The position numbers were made by a program, and so were the translations under genes. 64,000 nucleotides of DNA from Dyadobacter sp. CY323 (GTDB taxonomy: Bacteria > Bacteroidota > Bacteroidia > Cytophagales > Spirosomataceae): assembly GCF_021390245.1 (NCBI RefSeq), contig NZ_JAJUXH010000002.1, positions 186,001-250,000 on the forward strand, in the 5' to 3' direction. This document shows positions 54,101-61,463 of this stretch, piece by piece. Under the pieces are notes generated by a model. It searched no databases, had not been told where the DNA came from, and was given only the letters and a program-made list of their open reading frames with translations. Position 1 is the stretch's first letter, and every line of letters starts with the position of its first letter.

Positions 54101-55359
54101 CGATATAAACCGTTTGCAGCATTGTCTGCCGGCGAAGTAGAGCGGATGGGTTGAAGGTTGGGATTCGCAGCTTTATACGGTGCCGGTTCGCCGAGATCAG
54201 TAAAACCGACGACATTCCTCAGCGACTCGGTGGTAGTTGTACGGTTAGTCACGTACACTTCCAGCCTTGTAATGGTTACACCTGACGTGATCGTGGGGGT
54301 ATTTTGTAATGAACTTTCGAATTTATTTCTAAAATATTGAGAAAGGAAAAAGTTGCGGTTTTCATCATAAGTATCGGCCCGCAGCTCGAAATCCCGGTTC
54401 TGTGCTCCGCCTCTCAGTACCATCCGTTCTTTACTGGATTTTTGCTGGGAAGCCACGAATGTTGCACTCAATCTACCGAACTGGAAATCTGTTTTTAAAC
54501 CAAACAAATTTTGAACGCCGGGAATCAACTGACTATTGATAGCCCAATTGATATTCCCCGCCTCAATTTTGCGGATGAAGCTCTCTTCGGGATTCTTATA
54601 GTTCAGCTTGATCGCATTCTCGAAATTGAAGTTTGCCTTGGTATCGAAATTGGTCTGAAACCCGAGCTGATCTCCAAGTTTTGCATCAAAGTTGATACTG
54701 ATCTGCTCGTTAAATATAAACTGCGTATTCCGGCGCTGACGGATCGGGATGGACGGGTTGTCCAGAAACTGGTGCATTAAGCCCAGATCCAGCGATACGA
54801 AACCGGTAGGTTTGAAATTGACAAAATCATCGCCGAGCAGTTTTGACAGCGCAGGTGGGATATCCAGTTTTGGTAAAAGCCCTCTCGCACCCATTGCGCT
54901 TTTTCCATCCTGCCTTCCTGCGTATTCCCGCAACAGACTTTTAAAAGCACGGTCTTCCTGAATTTTGTCATATGTCTCCAGACTCATACGCTCAGGAGCG
55001 CGGAAGTTCAGATTGCCATTAGGCGTCTGGATTTTTTCCGACACGGCGACTTTCCCCGCACTGTCCAGCATAATGGTCGTGGAAATGTTGGCTGGGTCGC
55101 GAAGGTATAATGGAGAACGGGGTCGCGGCTCGGCGATCCTGTTAGAATAGAAATCTTTCCAGCGCATGATGAGCTGGCTACCGGAACGGTCCAGATTTCT
55201 TCTAATGGTATCCTCGGGAATGGTGTCCGCCAGCAGCGCCCATTCCTGAGCTTGCTGTGAGTACGGTTCATTCCCATCAACCGAAACGTTGGCCAACAAT
55301 GCCGCCGCGGCCGAGATGCTTACTACCTTGAAAAGAAAAGAGTAAATCGCTGATGACAA
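48193..55359 (-). CDS. sprA: Type IX secretion outer-membrane translocon SprA (Sov)
   Basis: A 2388-residue protein, the expected size for SprA, the very large outer-membrane barrel that passes type IX substrates to the cell surface and supports gliding. An N-terminal signal region is followed by long stretches of strand-forming sequence and family phrases such as GLMHQFLDNPSIPIRQRRN, NINWAINSQLIPGVQNLFGL and SFCIWVDEMHVEGFDDTGG. It is intact. The ruvA-sprA-gcvH order matches that described for other gliding Bacteroidota. Two window genes (2725-7287 and the broken 32440-34702) encode substrates with the matching C-terminal sorting domain. Confidence 0.96.
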   Translation of the reverse strand: MSSAIYSFLFKVVSISAAAALLANVSVDGNEPYSQQAQEWALLADTIPEDTIRRNLDRSGSQLIMRWKDFYSNRIAEPRPRSPLYLRDPANISTTIMLDSAGKVAVSEKIQTPNGNLNFRAPERMSLETYDKIQEDRAFKSLLREYAGRQDGKSAMGARGLLPKLDIPPALSKLLGDDFVNFKPTGFVSLDLGLMHQFLDNPSIPIRQRRNTQFIFNEQISINFDAKLGDQLGFQTNFDTKANFNFENAIKLNYKNPEESFIRKIEAGNINWAINSQLIPGVQNLFGLKTDFQFGRLSATFVASQQKSSKERMVLRGGAQNRDFELRADTYDENRNFFLSQYFRNKFESSLQNTPTITSGVTITRLEVYVTNRTTTTESLRNVVGFTDLGEPAPYKAANPNLQPIRSTSPADNAANGLYRTLTSNDAFRQVDNTNSVITGLGLEKTVDYELLRGSKRLIADRDYTFHPQLGYISLTNALRNDEVLAVSYEYTLNGRAFKVGELTEDYQARKDNEVIALKLLKSSTIRNNTKLPMWDLMMKNIYSLGTSQIDKQGFQLRIIYKDDQTGIDNPNLQESSIANVPLIRLAGLDRLNPVNDLQPDGNFDFVEGITMDSKTGRIIFPVLEPFGSNLSRKFGAGEDQFRNKYVFNELYRTTMIDAQQVTERNKFFIKGSYQSSGGAEVQLPFGVLETSVTVTSGGVPLSPGSDYIVEAQIGRVRLLNSSVLNSGREIVIEYERPDMFQNQIRSLLGTRLDYVFNRDFSMGFTAMKYRERTAGFLSRVSIGNEPVNNTILGFDMNFRKDVPFLTRWLDALPLIQTKEMSSIQFKGEFAKMLPGVSKDVRNRSLVDDFEATRTIYDLARQPQKWRLASVPTKFRDGLDGKTLNFGYKRAKISAYTVDNIFGGAQGLGGGYQPPANFEESDRENFYERLFLPNEIFPNRAIAGLVTYPQQVLDIAYYPSERGMYNYNTDLSSDGRLKIPRQNFGALSRAITSDNDFDNANIESIEFWMLDPFINDATRGQVRDGFENRPNTTGGKLVFNLGDISEDVIPDERYNFENGLPLVPKQVGVNVDSTAWGYATKSQYLINAFSNEPGAREKQDVGLDGLTNAEERAFFKQYLDRLPANLTPAARDRILSDPSGDDFKFFLGEELDSANLKVLERYKNYIGMENNSPESQGRATDVTPASTNVPDGEDMNVDNTINDNESYYEYEIDLKPNQLAIGNGYIVDKTVTAGQNWYLFRVPIKEFSGVIGNMNGFKSIRFMRMYLTDFQQPVVLRFAQLQMVGQQYRKYTANLDAPGLQEVPEPYDAKFTVGTVSIEENSDKPQPGSTNKYVYQIPPGWIRDQDNTQRPPLLLNEQSMSLCVTDLRDGDSRAVFKNVNLDLLFRKRLRMYVHMQNEQSEDGMVGAFMRIGTDLTQNYYEIDLSSLQATRPTATRDTEIWPEGNEINIALDDLIEAKSLRNRQIDRNLSVPYTITTADGKYKLTIVGNPDLSSVRVMMIGMRNPKSVDERPKSFCIWVDEMHVEGFDDTGGIAAVAQVNAKLADFATVTASGRIETFGFGSVQQRIGERSRNFTQEYGFSSNIALDKLLPASWGFSIPLFVSYDRRNVKPHFNPLDPDTPLSTSLDNLLSDEERDGYRRMVEENAVKRGFNFSNVRKMKTKPGAKSHIYDFENFAFTYAFSDDKRRNVLTQEYNQRMYKGGISYVYASQPKPFEPFKNWKSTSRWTELIKDINLTLMPNMIQLRTDVDRRFLKTQLRNADLTTDGIQPLYEKYFWFNRYYDFGWNLTRNMTLTYNAAANSIIDEPMGDINSGEKKDSLWTNFKKLGRIKNFDQKIDLTYRLPLDKIPLVDWMTADYKHSVAYQYQANALGLKDTLGLPFGDIIRNSRERGVTGKVDFVLLYNKLRYLKFANTPSAARKNFARSPGDIEDIDMRTTDILKNVTRMLMTVRGINVSYSVLETTALPGYLRAPKYFGLDNANAPGLPFVLGQQDRNFQIKAAEKGWITTSREQNMPFQQTISKNFSANTTLEPFKDFRLIIEARLTRQDAYQEFYRPDTTGGFVSQSPLRNGQFSMSFMSFRTAFAKMRRDNSSPVFDKFRAYRAILRDRLNAENQSGGEYNETSQDVLISSFFAAYTGKDPNTVRTNPFLKFPMPNWDLSYNGLSQLPMFKRMFSSFTLKHKYMSNYSVGNFTSSLDYEALYVNLAVTGYPLSSRLNDLGQYIPVFSMSTITLSEKFQPLVGVEFRTQSRVTARIEYNRDRTIALNLSNSQVAELFNQDVTVNIGFTKNNVAIPFKINGVKKKLKNDMTMQLGLTFRDTRSIQRKFDGENIPIAGNINFQLRPTINYMVNNRLSIQFYFDRTFNDPLVSNSFYRASTSGGIQLKFNLAE

Positions 55360-55458
55360 GGTAATGTACTTATTTAGAGAAGGTTGTATTTACACTCAAA
55401 GCCGTCCGAACGATTTTCTTATCGTAAAGTTTTACATCAAATATCATTGCGGTCCCTA

Positions 55459-56049
55459 TTAGCGAAGTGCCAGCTTAATCAGGTTTTCAACAGTAATAGC
55501 CTGTCCTTCACGTTTAAGAATGGTATCCACACTTTTCTCCGCAGTTGGTTTTGGGATACCCAGTGTCACCAATGCAGCTAATGCTTCACTTCTTATTGTG
55601 CCGGAAGATGTTTCTGAGGACTTTGGACCTGTTGAGACCAGCTCTTCCTTACGAATTTTGTCTTTTAATTCCAGGATTACGCGTTGAGCAGTTTTTGATC
55701 CGATACCTTTTATAGATTGTATCAGACGCAGGTCTTCGTCTATAATGCCTTGTCTGATTTCGGAAGAAGAAAGTGATGAAAGCATAACCAATGCTGTTGA
55801 CGGCCCGATCCCTGAAATACTCGTAAGATCAAGAAACAGCCTTTTTTCATCATTTCCCCAAAACCCGTAAAGGACATGAGCGTCCTCCCGTATACTCAGG
55901 AACGTTACCAGCTTGCAACGTTCACCTACATCCGGGAGGGAAGTATAGGTTTGTAAAGAAATTTTAACTTCATAGCCTACTCCATTGACATCAATAATGG
56001 CGTATGCCGGATCTTTGTAAGCTACAGTTCCGTTAACGTAGGCAATCAT
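55459..56049 (-). CDS. ruvA: Holliday junction branch migration protein RuvA
   Basis: A 196-residue protein that binds four-way DNA junctions and loads the RuvB motor. Domain I (MIAYVNGTVAYKDPAYAIID), the two helix-hairpin-helix motifs (LTSISGIGPSTALVMLSS and IKGIGSKTAQRVILELKDKI) and the C-terminal RuvB-binding domain (ALVTLGIPKPTAEKSVD) are all present. The next gene on the strand is sprA, 100 bp downstream. Confidence 0.97.
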   Translation of the reverse strand: MIAYVNGTVAYKDPAYAIIDVNGVGYEVKISLQTYTSLPDVGERCKLVTFLSIREDAHVLYGFWGNDEKRLFLDLTSISGIGPSTALVMLSSLSSSEIRQGIIDEDLRLIQSIKGIGSKTAQRVILELKDKIRKEELVSTGPKSSETSSGTIRSEALAALVTLGIPKPTAEKSVDTILKREGQAITVENLIKLALR

Positions 56050-56082
56050 AGAAATAGTATGTGTGTTTGTGACTCTTGTTTA

Positions 56083-57666
56083 TTAGGTCGAAATGATGAG
56101 TTTTTGGCCAGGTTTAATGGAGTTTCCTCTAATCCTGTTACGTTTTTTCAACTGCCCGATTTCCAGACCATATCGTTGCGAAATGATCCATAATGTATCC
56201 CCTCTCTGTACCGTGTGATATTTCTTTCTGACGTGCCTGTCTTTGTTAGCAACGGGTTCGTCGGCACGATATGATGCCAGTACAACCCTTGTGTTTGGCG
56301 CTGCAACTTTTACTTCTTTGTAAACAACCAGTCGCTGCCCGCGTTGAATGTTATTTCTCCGGATGTGGTTCCATCTCCTCAATTCCGCCACACTCACATG
56401 GTAACGTCTCGCAATAGCCCCTAAGTTTTCGCCGCGGCGGACGGTATGTAAAGATTTTTTAGTTTTAGTCGAACTTCTCGACGTTACGACCTGCTCCGTT
56501 TCCGAATCGTGTTCATCATCCTCTACACCCGTGTCAACACTTGCCAAGGCGTAAGGAAACGCAGAATTCCTTCCCAGTGAATCGGTTTTGGTGCTATCCA
56601 CTTTCGCAACCATCAGACCCGACGCAAGAAATCTTCTCGTGCAGGAATCCATGATTACGTTCCGGTTACTTACAAAATAGGTGTATTGCACACTTGGTAC
56701 TTTCAATACGAAATCCCTGGTTTGTTCCGGAAGTATCGTTTTAGTGATTTGTGGATTCAGCTTTTGAAGATCTTCAAACCGGATATCGCTTTGCTGGCAA
56801 AACGCAGCTAAATCAATGTATCCATTAATATGAATGGTGTCGTTCGGGATCGGGAACTCTGTGTTTTCAGGGTAAATGCCGTGGTCGTGACCATAGTTCA
56901 TCATGTAATTCATAGCCACATATTGCGGCACGTACGAACGGGTTTCGCGTGGAAGTACATTGTAGATCGTCCAGAAAGTGGTTCCGCGCGAGCGACGCAT
57001 GGCACGTTTTACATTGCCCGGACCTGTATTATAGGATGCCAGCGCCAGTTCCCAGTCGCCAAAAATCCGATAAAGTTGCGCCAGATAAAGACAAGCTGCC
57101 TCGGTGGCTTTTGCCGGCTCAAAACGCTCATCAATGTATTTGTCCTGATACAAACCGAACTCCCGGCCCGTAGCGGGCATGAATTGCCACAATCCGCCGG
57201 CGCGGGCATGGGAAATGACAGTCGGGTTAAGCCCCGATTCAATCATCGAAAGATATTTGAGTTCGGTTGGAAGCCCGTGCTTTTGAAGTGCCTTTTCAAA
57301 AAGAGGAAAATAGAGAGGCATTTTCTCCATCATCGTCTTGGTGAACTCTGCTTTTTTATAAATAAAATATTCTACAAACTCATGAGAAGACTTGTGGTAC
57401 CTGAGTGGGATCGATTTCTCAAGTTTTGCAAACCGCTCTTTCAGAAGCTGTTCCGGAACTGCCGGGGTGGGGCCGATTACTTCAACCTCAGGTAAATAGG
57501 GTAACAAATCTTTCTCTTCCTGAGCAGTAGTCTGCAGTGTATCTGACTCGAATGCTAATCTCTCCTGTGGAACAACCGGAGTAGCGTCTCCTGCCATTGC
57601 TGACGTATTCCATAATCCAACACACACGGCTCCGAGCCACAATACTTTTTTCGAAATCCTCATCAA
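56083..57666 (-). CDS. LysM lytic transglycosylase (MltD-like)
   Basis: A 527-residue exported enzyme: signal peptide (about 1-25), a lytic transglycosylase SLT domain (about 105-260) with the catalytic Glu in LKYLSMIESGLNPTVISHAR and GGLWQFMPATGREFGLY, and two LysM peptidoglycan-binding repeats near the C-terminus (HTVRRGENLGAIARRYHVS and HTVQRGDTLWIISQRYGLE). It cuts glycan strands of peptidoglycan during growth or turnover. It lies 33 bp upstream of ruvA on the same strand. The 270 bp before it hold no gene. Confidence 0.93.
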   Translation of the reverse strand: MMRISKKVLWLGAVCVGLWNTSAMAGDATPVVPQERLAFESDTLQTTAQEEKDLLPYLPEVEVIGPTPAVPEQLLKERFAKLEKSIPLRYHKSSHEFVEYFIYKKAEFTKTMMEKMPLYFPLFEKALQKHGLPTELKYLSMIESGLNPTVISHARAGGLWQFMPATGREFGLYQDKYIDERFEPAKATEAACLYLAQLYRIFGDWELALASYNTGPGNVKRAMRRSRGTTFWTIYNVLPRETRSYVPQYVAMNYMMNYGHDHGIYPENTEFPIPNDTIHINGYIDLAAFCQQSDIRFEDLQKLNPQITKTILPEQTRDFVLKVPSVQYTYFVSNRNVIMDSCTRRFLASGLMVAKVDSTKTDSLGRNSAFPYALASVDTGVEDDEHDSETEQVVTSRSSTKTKKSLHTVRRGENLGAIARRYHVSVAELRRWNHIRRNNIQRGQRLVVYKEVKVAAPNTRVVLASYRADEPVANKDRHVRKKYHTVQRGDTLWIISQRYGLEIGQLKKRNRIRGNSIKPGQKLIIST

Positions 57667-57936
57667 TTAAATGTTTTTTGAAGGTTAATCAATTCATGGT
57701 TTTCAATGGCTGATACCTGCTGATGAACTACTTACAGATAAAAATCCTCTTAAACTGGCCTTATGAATCAGAATAAACTCTAATACATTTTACTATCGGC
57801 ACAAAAATCTGTGACTGAATAACTGACCAACCGCCTGCTATCCTGGCACGATTATTTACTTAAAACCTTGGGTTTAAATACAAATGCAGCTCAATGAGCA
57901 AGATCGCAAAAATAACCCAAAATGGGATTATGCCAA

Positions 57937-59394
57937 CTATTCATTTGTATTATATTCTACGGCAACCTTTTTATTAAGCCCTGTGAGGTATTTGGCAAAT
58001 GCCAGCATTTTTTCCTCACTAAAATAAGGAGCCATGATTTGAATTCCAATCGGCATTCCGTCCTTATCCTCTCCATTTGGGATAGAAATAGCCGGATTGC
58101 CAACTACATTAGCTTGTACTGTGAAAATATCAGCGAGATACATTTGTAACGGATCCTCTGTCTTTTCTCCAATTGTAAAAGCCGTAGTAGGTGACACGGG
58201 CGAAATCAAGAAGTCAAACTGTTCGAAGAAACGGTTCGTTTCCTCCCGCACCAATCTTCTAACGCGTTGCGCCTTGGTATAGTATGCGTCATAATAATTT
58301 GCGCTTAAAACAAAAGTCCCGAGCAAAATCCTTCTCCTTACCTCTTCCCCAAACCCTTCTGTGCGAGTCTTTTTATACATGCTTTCAAGGTCTACGGATT
58401 CAGGGCTTCTGTATCCGTAACGTACTCCATCAAATCGGGATAAGTTAGAACTAGCCTCAGCGGTAGTCAGGATATAATAGGTAGGTAACAGCGAATCCAG
58501 AAGTGGGATTTCTACAGGAGTTACTTCGTGGCCTTCCGCCCGGAGGCGATTGAGCGTTTCCCGTGTCTGCTGCCTTATCTCCGAGGAAATTGCTTCACTT
58601 TCTATTGATTCACGGATGTACCCGATCTTCGCTTTTCCGTTCCATTCAGTTGATTTTGAATATGCAGGCACTTCTTTTTCAGAAACAGTGCTGTCATACT
58701 CATCCGCACCCGCCATGATTTCAAGAATTAGCGCAGCATCGTCCACACTTTTCGTGATCGGGCCAATGCAATCAAATGAAGATGCATAGGCGATCAGTCC
58801 ATACCTCGAAACGCGACCATATGAAGGTTTCACACCAATAACCCCGCAAAATGCAGCAGGCTGACGAACAGAACCGCCCGTGTCGCTTCCCAGAGAAGCG
58901 TGGCAAAGGCCAGCCTGGACTGCTACCGCCGAACCACCCGATGAACCTCCCGGGACTTTGGTCGTATCAGCTGCATTGAGCACCGGACCAAATGAGGAAT
59001 TTTCATTCGACGACCCCATGGCAAATTCATCACAGTTCTGGCGACCGATGACGATCGCATCTTCATCCAGCAACCGTTGTACAGCCGTTGCATTAAATGG
59101 CGCCTGATATGTACGAAGGATCTGGCTTCCGGCCTGCAGGCCATGACCTTTGTGGGAAAGCACATCTTTGAGTCCGACTACCAGCCCGGCAAGCCTGCCG
59201 GAACTGCCGCTGGCCATTTTCTGATCCAAAGCAAGAGCTGCTTTTTTTGCTTCGTCTGCATAGACTTCGACGAACGCATTCAGATGTTTATTGGACTCGA
59301 TATTTTGTAAATAATGATCAACTAACTGGACGCATGTCAAACCTCCTTCACGCAAATCTTCCTGAATTTCGGCTAGCGTCAGATATTCTTTCAA
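57937..59394 (-). CDS. gatA: Glutamyl-tRNA(Gln)/aspartyl-tRNA(Asn) amidotransferase subunit A
   Basis: A 485-residue amidase-signature protein, the glutaminase subunit of GatCAB. The Ser-cisSer-Lys triad is visible: the Lys in GLVVGLKDVLSHKG, GGSSGGSAVAVQAG with the cis-Ser, and the nucleophile Ser in SLGSDTGGSVRQPAAFCGV. Length is standard. The subunit generates ammonia for transamidation of mischarged tRNA. It stands apart from gatB and gatC, as is common in this phylum. Confidence 0.96.
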   Translation of the reverse strand: MKEYLTLAEIQEDLREGGLTCVQLVDHYLQNIESNKHLNAFVEVYADEAKKAALALDQKMASGSSGRLAGLVVGLKDVLSHKGHGLQAGSQILRTYQAPFNATAVQRLLDEDAIVIGRQNCDEFAMGSSNENSSFGPVLNAADTTKVPGGSSGGSAVAVQAGLCHASLGSDTGGSVRQPAAFCGVIGVKPSYGRVSRYGLIAYASSFDCIGPITKSVDDAALILEIMAGADEYDSTVSEKEVPAYSKSTEWNGKAKIGYIRESIESEAISSEIRQQTRETLNRLRAEGHEVTPVEIPLLDSLLPTYYILTTAEASSNLSRFDGVRYGYRSPESVDLESMYKKTRTEGFGEEVRRRILLGTFVLSANYYDAYYTKAQRVRRLVREETNRFFEQFDFLISPVSPTTAFTIGEKTEDPLQMYLADIFTVQANVVGNPAISIPNGEDKDGMPIGIQIMAPYFSEEKMLAFAKYLTGLNKKVAVEYNTNE

Positions 59395-59484
59395 AGCAAT
59401 TTTCTTGTGGGTTGTAAATAAAGAATCAGAGCCGATAAGTTGCGACTTACAGGCCCTGGTTATAATTTCGATAAGATGGAAGCG

Positions 59485-59685
59485 TTATTTGGGGTCTTCC
59501 ATACTTTTTTCAATATTTTCCTTAACGTCTTTAGTAGCGTTCTTGAATTCATTGATACCTTGCCCCAAACCGCGCATCAACTCAGGAATTTTCTTCGCAC
59601 CGAAGAAAAGTAAAACGAACAAGGCAACCAAAAAGATCTCTTGTCCACCTAATCCCATAAATGCCAAAACGGTTACTGATTCCAT
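59485..59685 (-). CDS. tatA: Twin-arginine translocase subunit TatA/E
   Basis: A 66-residue protein with an N-terminal membrane helix ([20 protein letters not shown]), the hinge [17 protein letters not shown] and an acidic amphipathic tail, the standard TatA layout. It would form the pore of the Tat pathway needed by the four twin-arginine proteins in this window. It lies 90 bp upstream of gatA on the same strand. Confidence 0.93.
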   Translation of the reverse strand: MESVTVLAFMGLGGQEIFLVALFVLLFFGAKKIPELMRGLGQGINEFKNATKDVKENIEKSMEDPK

Positions 59686-59754
59686 ATCTGTTTCTTTTTT
59701 AATGTTTACAAAAATAAAAATTCTTTTCTACAGAAACTACTAAACGGTTCTGTT

Positions 59755-60186
59755 TTATCCTATGTTAATCGTTTTTCCCTTCTTCTCCCACTCTCCGAAT
59801 TTCTGCACATCCGTGCTCAATGTTTTAATCAGCCAGACCACCAGCGCGACGTCATCTGTAACGCCTATGAAGGGCAAAAAGTCAGGTATAAGATCGATAG
59901 GAGATACAAAATAGATGAGTACAGCCACAATGGAAAGCAAACTTTTCCAGGGCAGGTTCCTGTATTCTCCCGAAGCATAAGCCCGCACCATCCGGATCAG
60001 CAACTGAACACTTGTCTGAAATTCAGCTAGATTTCCTTTGAAGCCGACACCCTGAAGCTTGCTTACAGAATCCTTGATCAACTCAAATAATTTGCCTGAA
60101 TTTCTGGCATACCGTCCAGCTTTTCCAGTGGCGCTCTTAAAAAAAACAGATTTTAAAATTCGTGAAATCATTGACTCTTCATTCAT
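59755..60186 (-). CDS. YkvA/DUF1232 family membrane protein
   Basis: A 143-residue protein with the DUF1232 motif LIYFVSPIDLIPDFLPFIGV followed by DDVALVVWLIKTL, two membrane-associated helices. The N-terminal half is basic and helical. Function is unknown; the family is widespread and usually a single gene. It lies upstream of tatA in the same direction and is divergent from mdh across 190 bp. Confidence 0.9.
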   Translation of the reverse strand: MNEESMISRILKSVFFKSATGKAGRYARNSGKLFELIKDSVSKLQGVGFKGNLAEFQTSVQLLIRMVRAYASGEYRNLPWKSLLSIVAVLIYFVSPIDLIPDFLPFIGVTDDVALVVWLIKTLSTDVQKFGEWEKKGKTINIG

Positions 60187-60378
60187 TACATCAGGCAGAA
60201 AAAGTGGTTTATAATGTCGATATAACTATTAAAATACGTAAAAAATTGCACTTTGGATTTCTCCGCCGACTTTTCTGGCAAAAAATTTCATTCATCTTGG
60301 TATTAACAAATTATGTGTCCTACTTTTAGGAGAAAATTTAAAAAGCATTAATTTCTATACAATTAACCATATTTCTTT

Positions 60379-61305
60379 ATGAAGATTACAGTTGTAGGTG
60401 CGGGTGCCGTTGGCGCTACTACTGCCGATAATATTATTCGTCGCGAACTGGCAGAAGAGGTTGTATTGCTCGATATAAAAGAAGGTGTGAGCGAAGGAAA
60501 ATCGCTTGATATGTATCAGACGGCAGCTTTACTCGGGTTCAATACAAAACCAATCGGCTCAACCAACGATTATGAAAAAACAAAAGGATCAGACGTCGTT
60601 GTGATCACTTCCGGCCTCCCCCGCAAACCTGGTATGACACGTGAAGAATTGATTGGGATTAATGCAGGGATTGTAAAAGGTGTAACTGAAAACATTCTTA
60701 AATATTCGCCAAAAGCGATCATTATCGTGGTTTCCAATCCCATGGATACCATGACTTACCTGGCTTTCAAAGAATCGGGTATTCCTAAAAAACGGTTGAT
60801 CGGAATGGGCGGCGCGCTGGATAGCGCACGTTTCAAAACGTATCTGGCTCTCGCAATGGATGTGTCGCCATTGGATATCCACGGAATGGTGATCGGTGGA
60901 CACGGTGATACAACCATGATCCCACTCACCAGACTTGCCACGTATAATGGTATCCCGGTAAGCCGCTTTTTGTCGGCCGAGCAACTGGAAAAAGTGGCGG
61001 CAGATACCATGGTTGGCGGCGCTACGCTGACCAAGCTGATCGGTACCTCGGCGTGGTATGCTCCCGGTGCAGCTACGATGATGATTGTTGAAAGTATCGT
61101 GCGCAATCAGAAACGCATTGTTCCTTGCAGCGTTTATCTGAATGGCGAATATGGCCAGAAGGATATCTGTATGGGAGTGCCCGTAGTTTTGGGAAGAAAT
61201 GGCTGGGAGAAAATCATCAATCTTCGCCTGAGCGATGCCGAAAAAGCGGCCTACGAAAAGTCTGCGGAAGCCGTTCGCTCAATGAATGGTGCGCTAAGTT
61301 TCTAA
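60379..61305 (+). CDS. mdh: Malate dehydrogenase
   Basis: A 308-residue LDH-like malate dehydrogenase of the citric acid cycle. Visible are the NAD motif VVGAGAVGATTADNI, the ribose-binding Asp in VLLDIKEG, the substrate arginines in GLPRKPGMTREEL, and the catalytic His in VIGGHGDTTMIPL. Length is normal for the bacterial tetrameric type. It is transcribed alone and closed by an intrinsic terminator. Confidence 0.97.
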   Translation: MKITVVGAGAVGATTADNIIRRELAEEVVLLDIKEGVSEGKSLDMYQTAALLGFNTKPIGSTNDYEKTKGSDVVVITSGLPRKPGMTREELIGINAGIVKGVTENILKYSPKAIIIVVSNPMDTMTYLAFKESGIPKKRLIGMGGALDSARFKTYLALAMDVSPLDIHGMVIGGHGDTTMIPLTRLATYNGIPVSRFLSAEQLEKVAADTMVGGATLTKLIGTSAWYAPGAATMMIVESIVRNQKRIVPCSVYLNGEYGQKDICMGVPVVLGRNGWEKIINLRLSDAEKAAYEKSAEAVRSMNGALSF

Positions 61306-61328
61306 AATCCTTAATTGGCAGTATACTG

Positions 61329-61357
61329 GCCGATCCGGTTATCCGGGTCGGCTTTTT
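61329..61357 (+). terminator. Intrinsic terminator of mdh
   Basis: GCCGATCCGG, TTAT loop, CCGGGTCGGC (one G-T pair) and then five T. It lies 23 bp after the mdh stop. Confidence 0.88.
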
Positions 61358-61463
61358 GTTTGCCCGACCGTTTGCTTTTACCTGGTTATCACGTAATTTA
61401 ATATAACAAAAAGTATACATAATTACATTCTCATCTCACCTAATCACTTTTAAACACACTTCC

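Noticed and set aside
56830..57495. 221-codon plus-strand frame opposite the lytic transglycosylase
   Set aside because: The minus-strand gene has complete catalytic and LysM motifs; the opposite frame is a composition effect.
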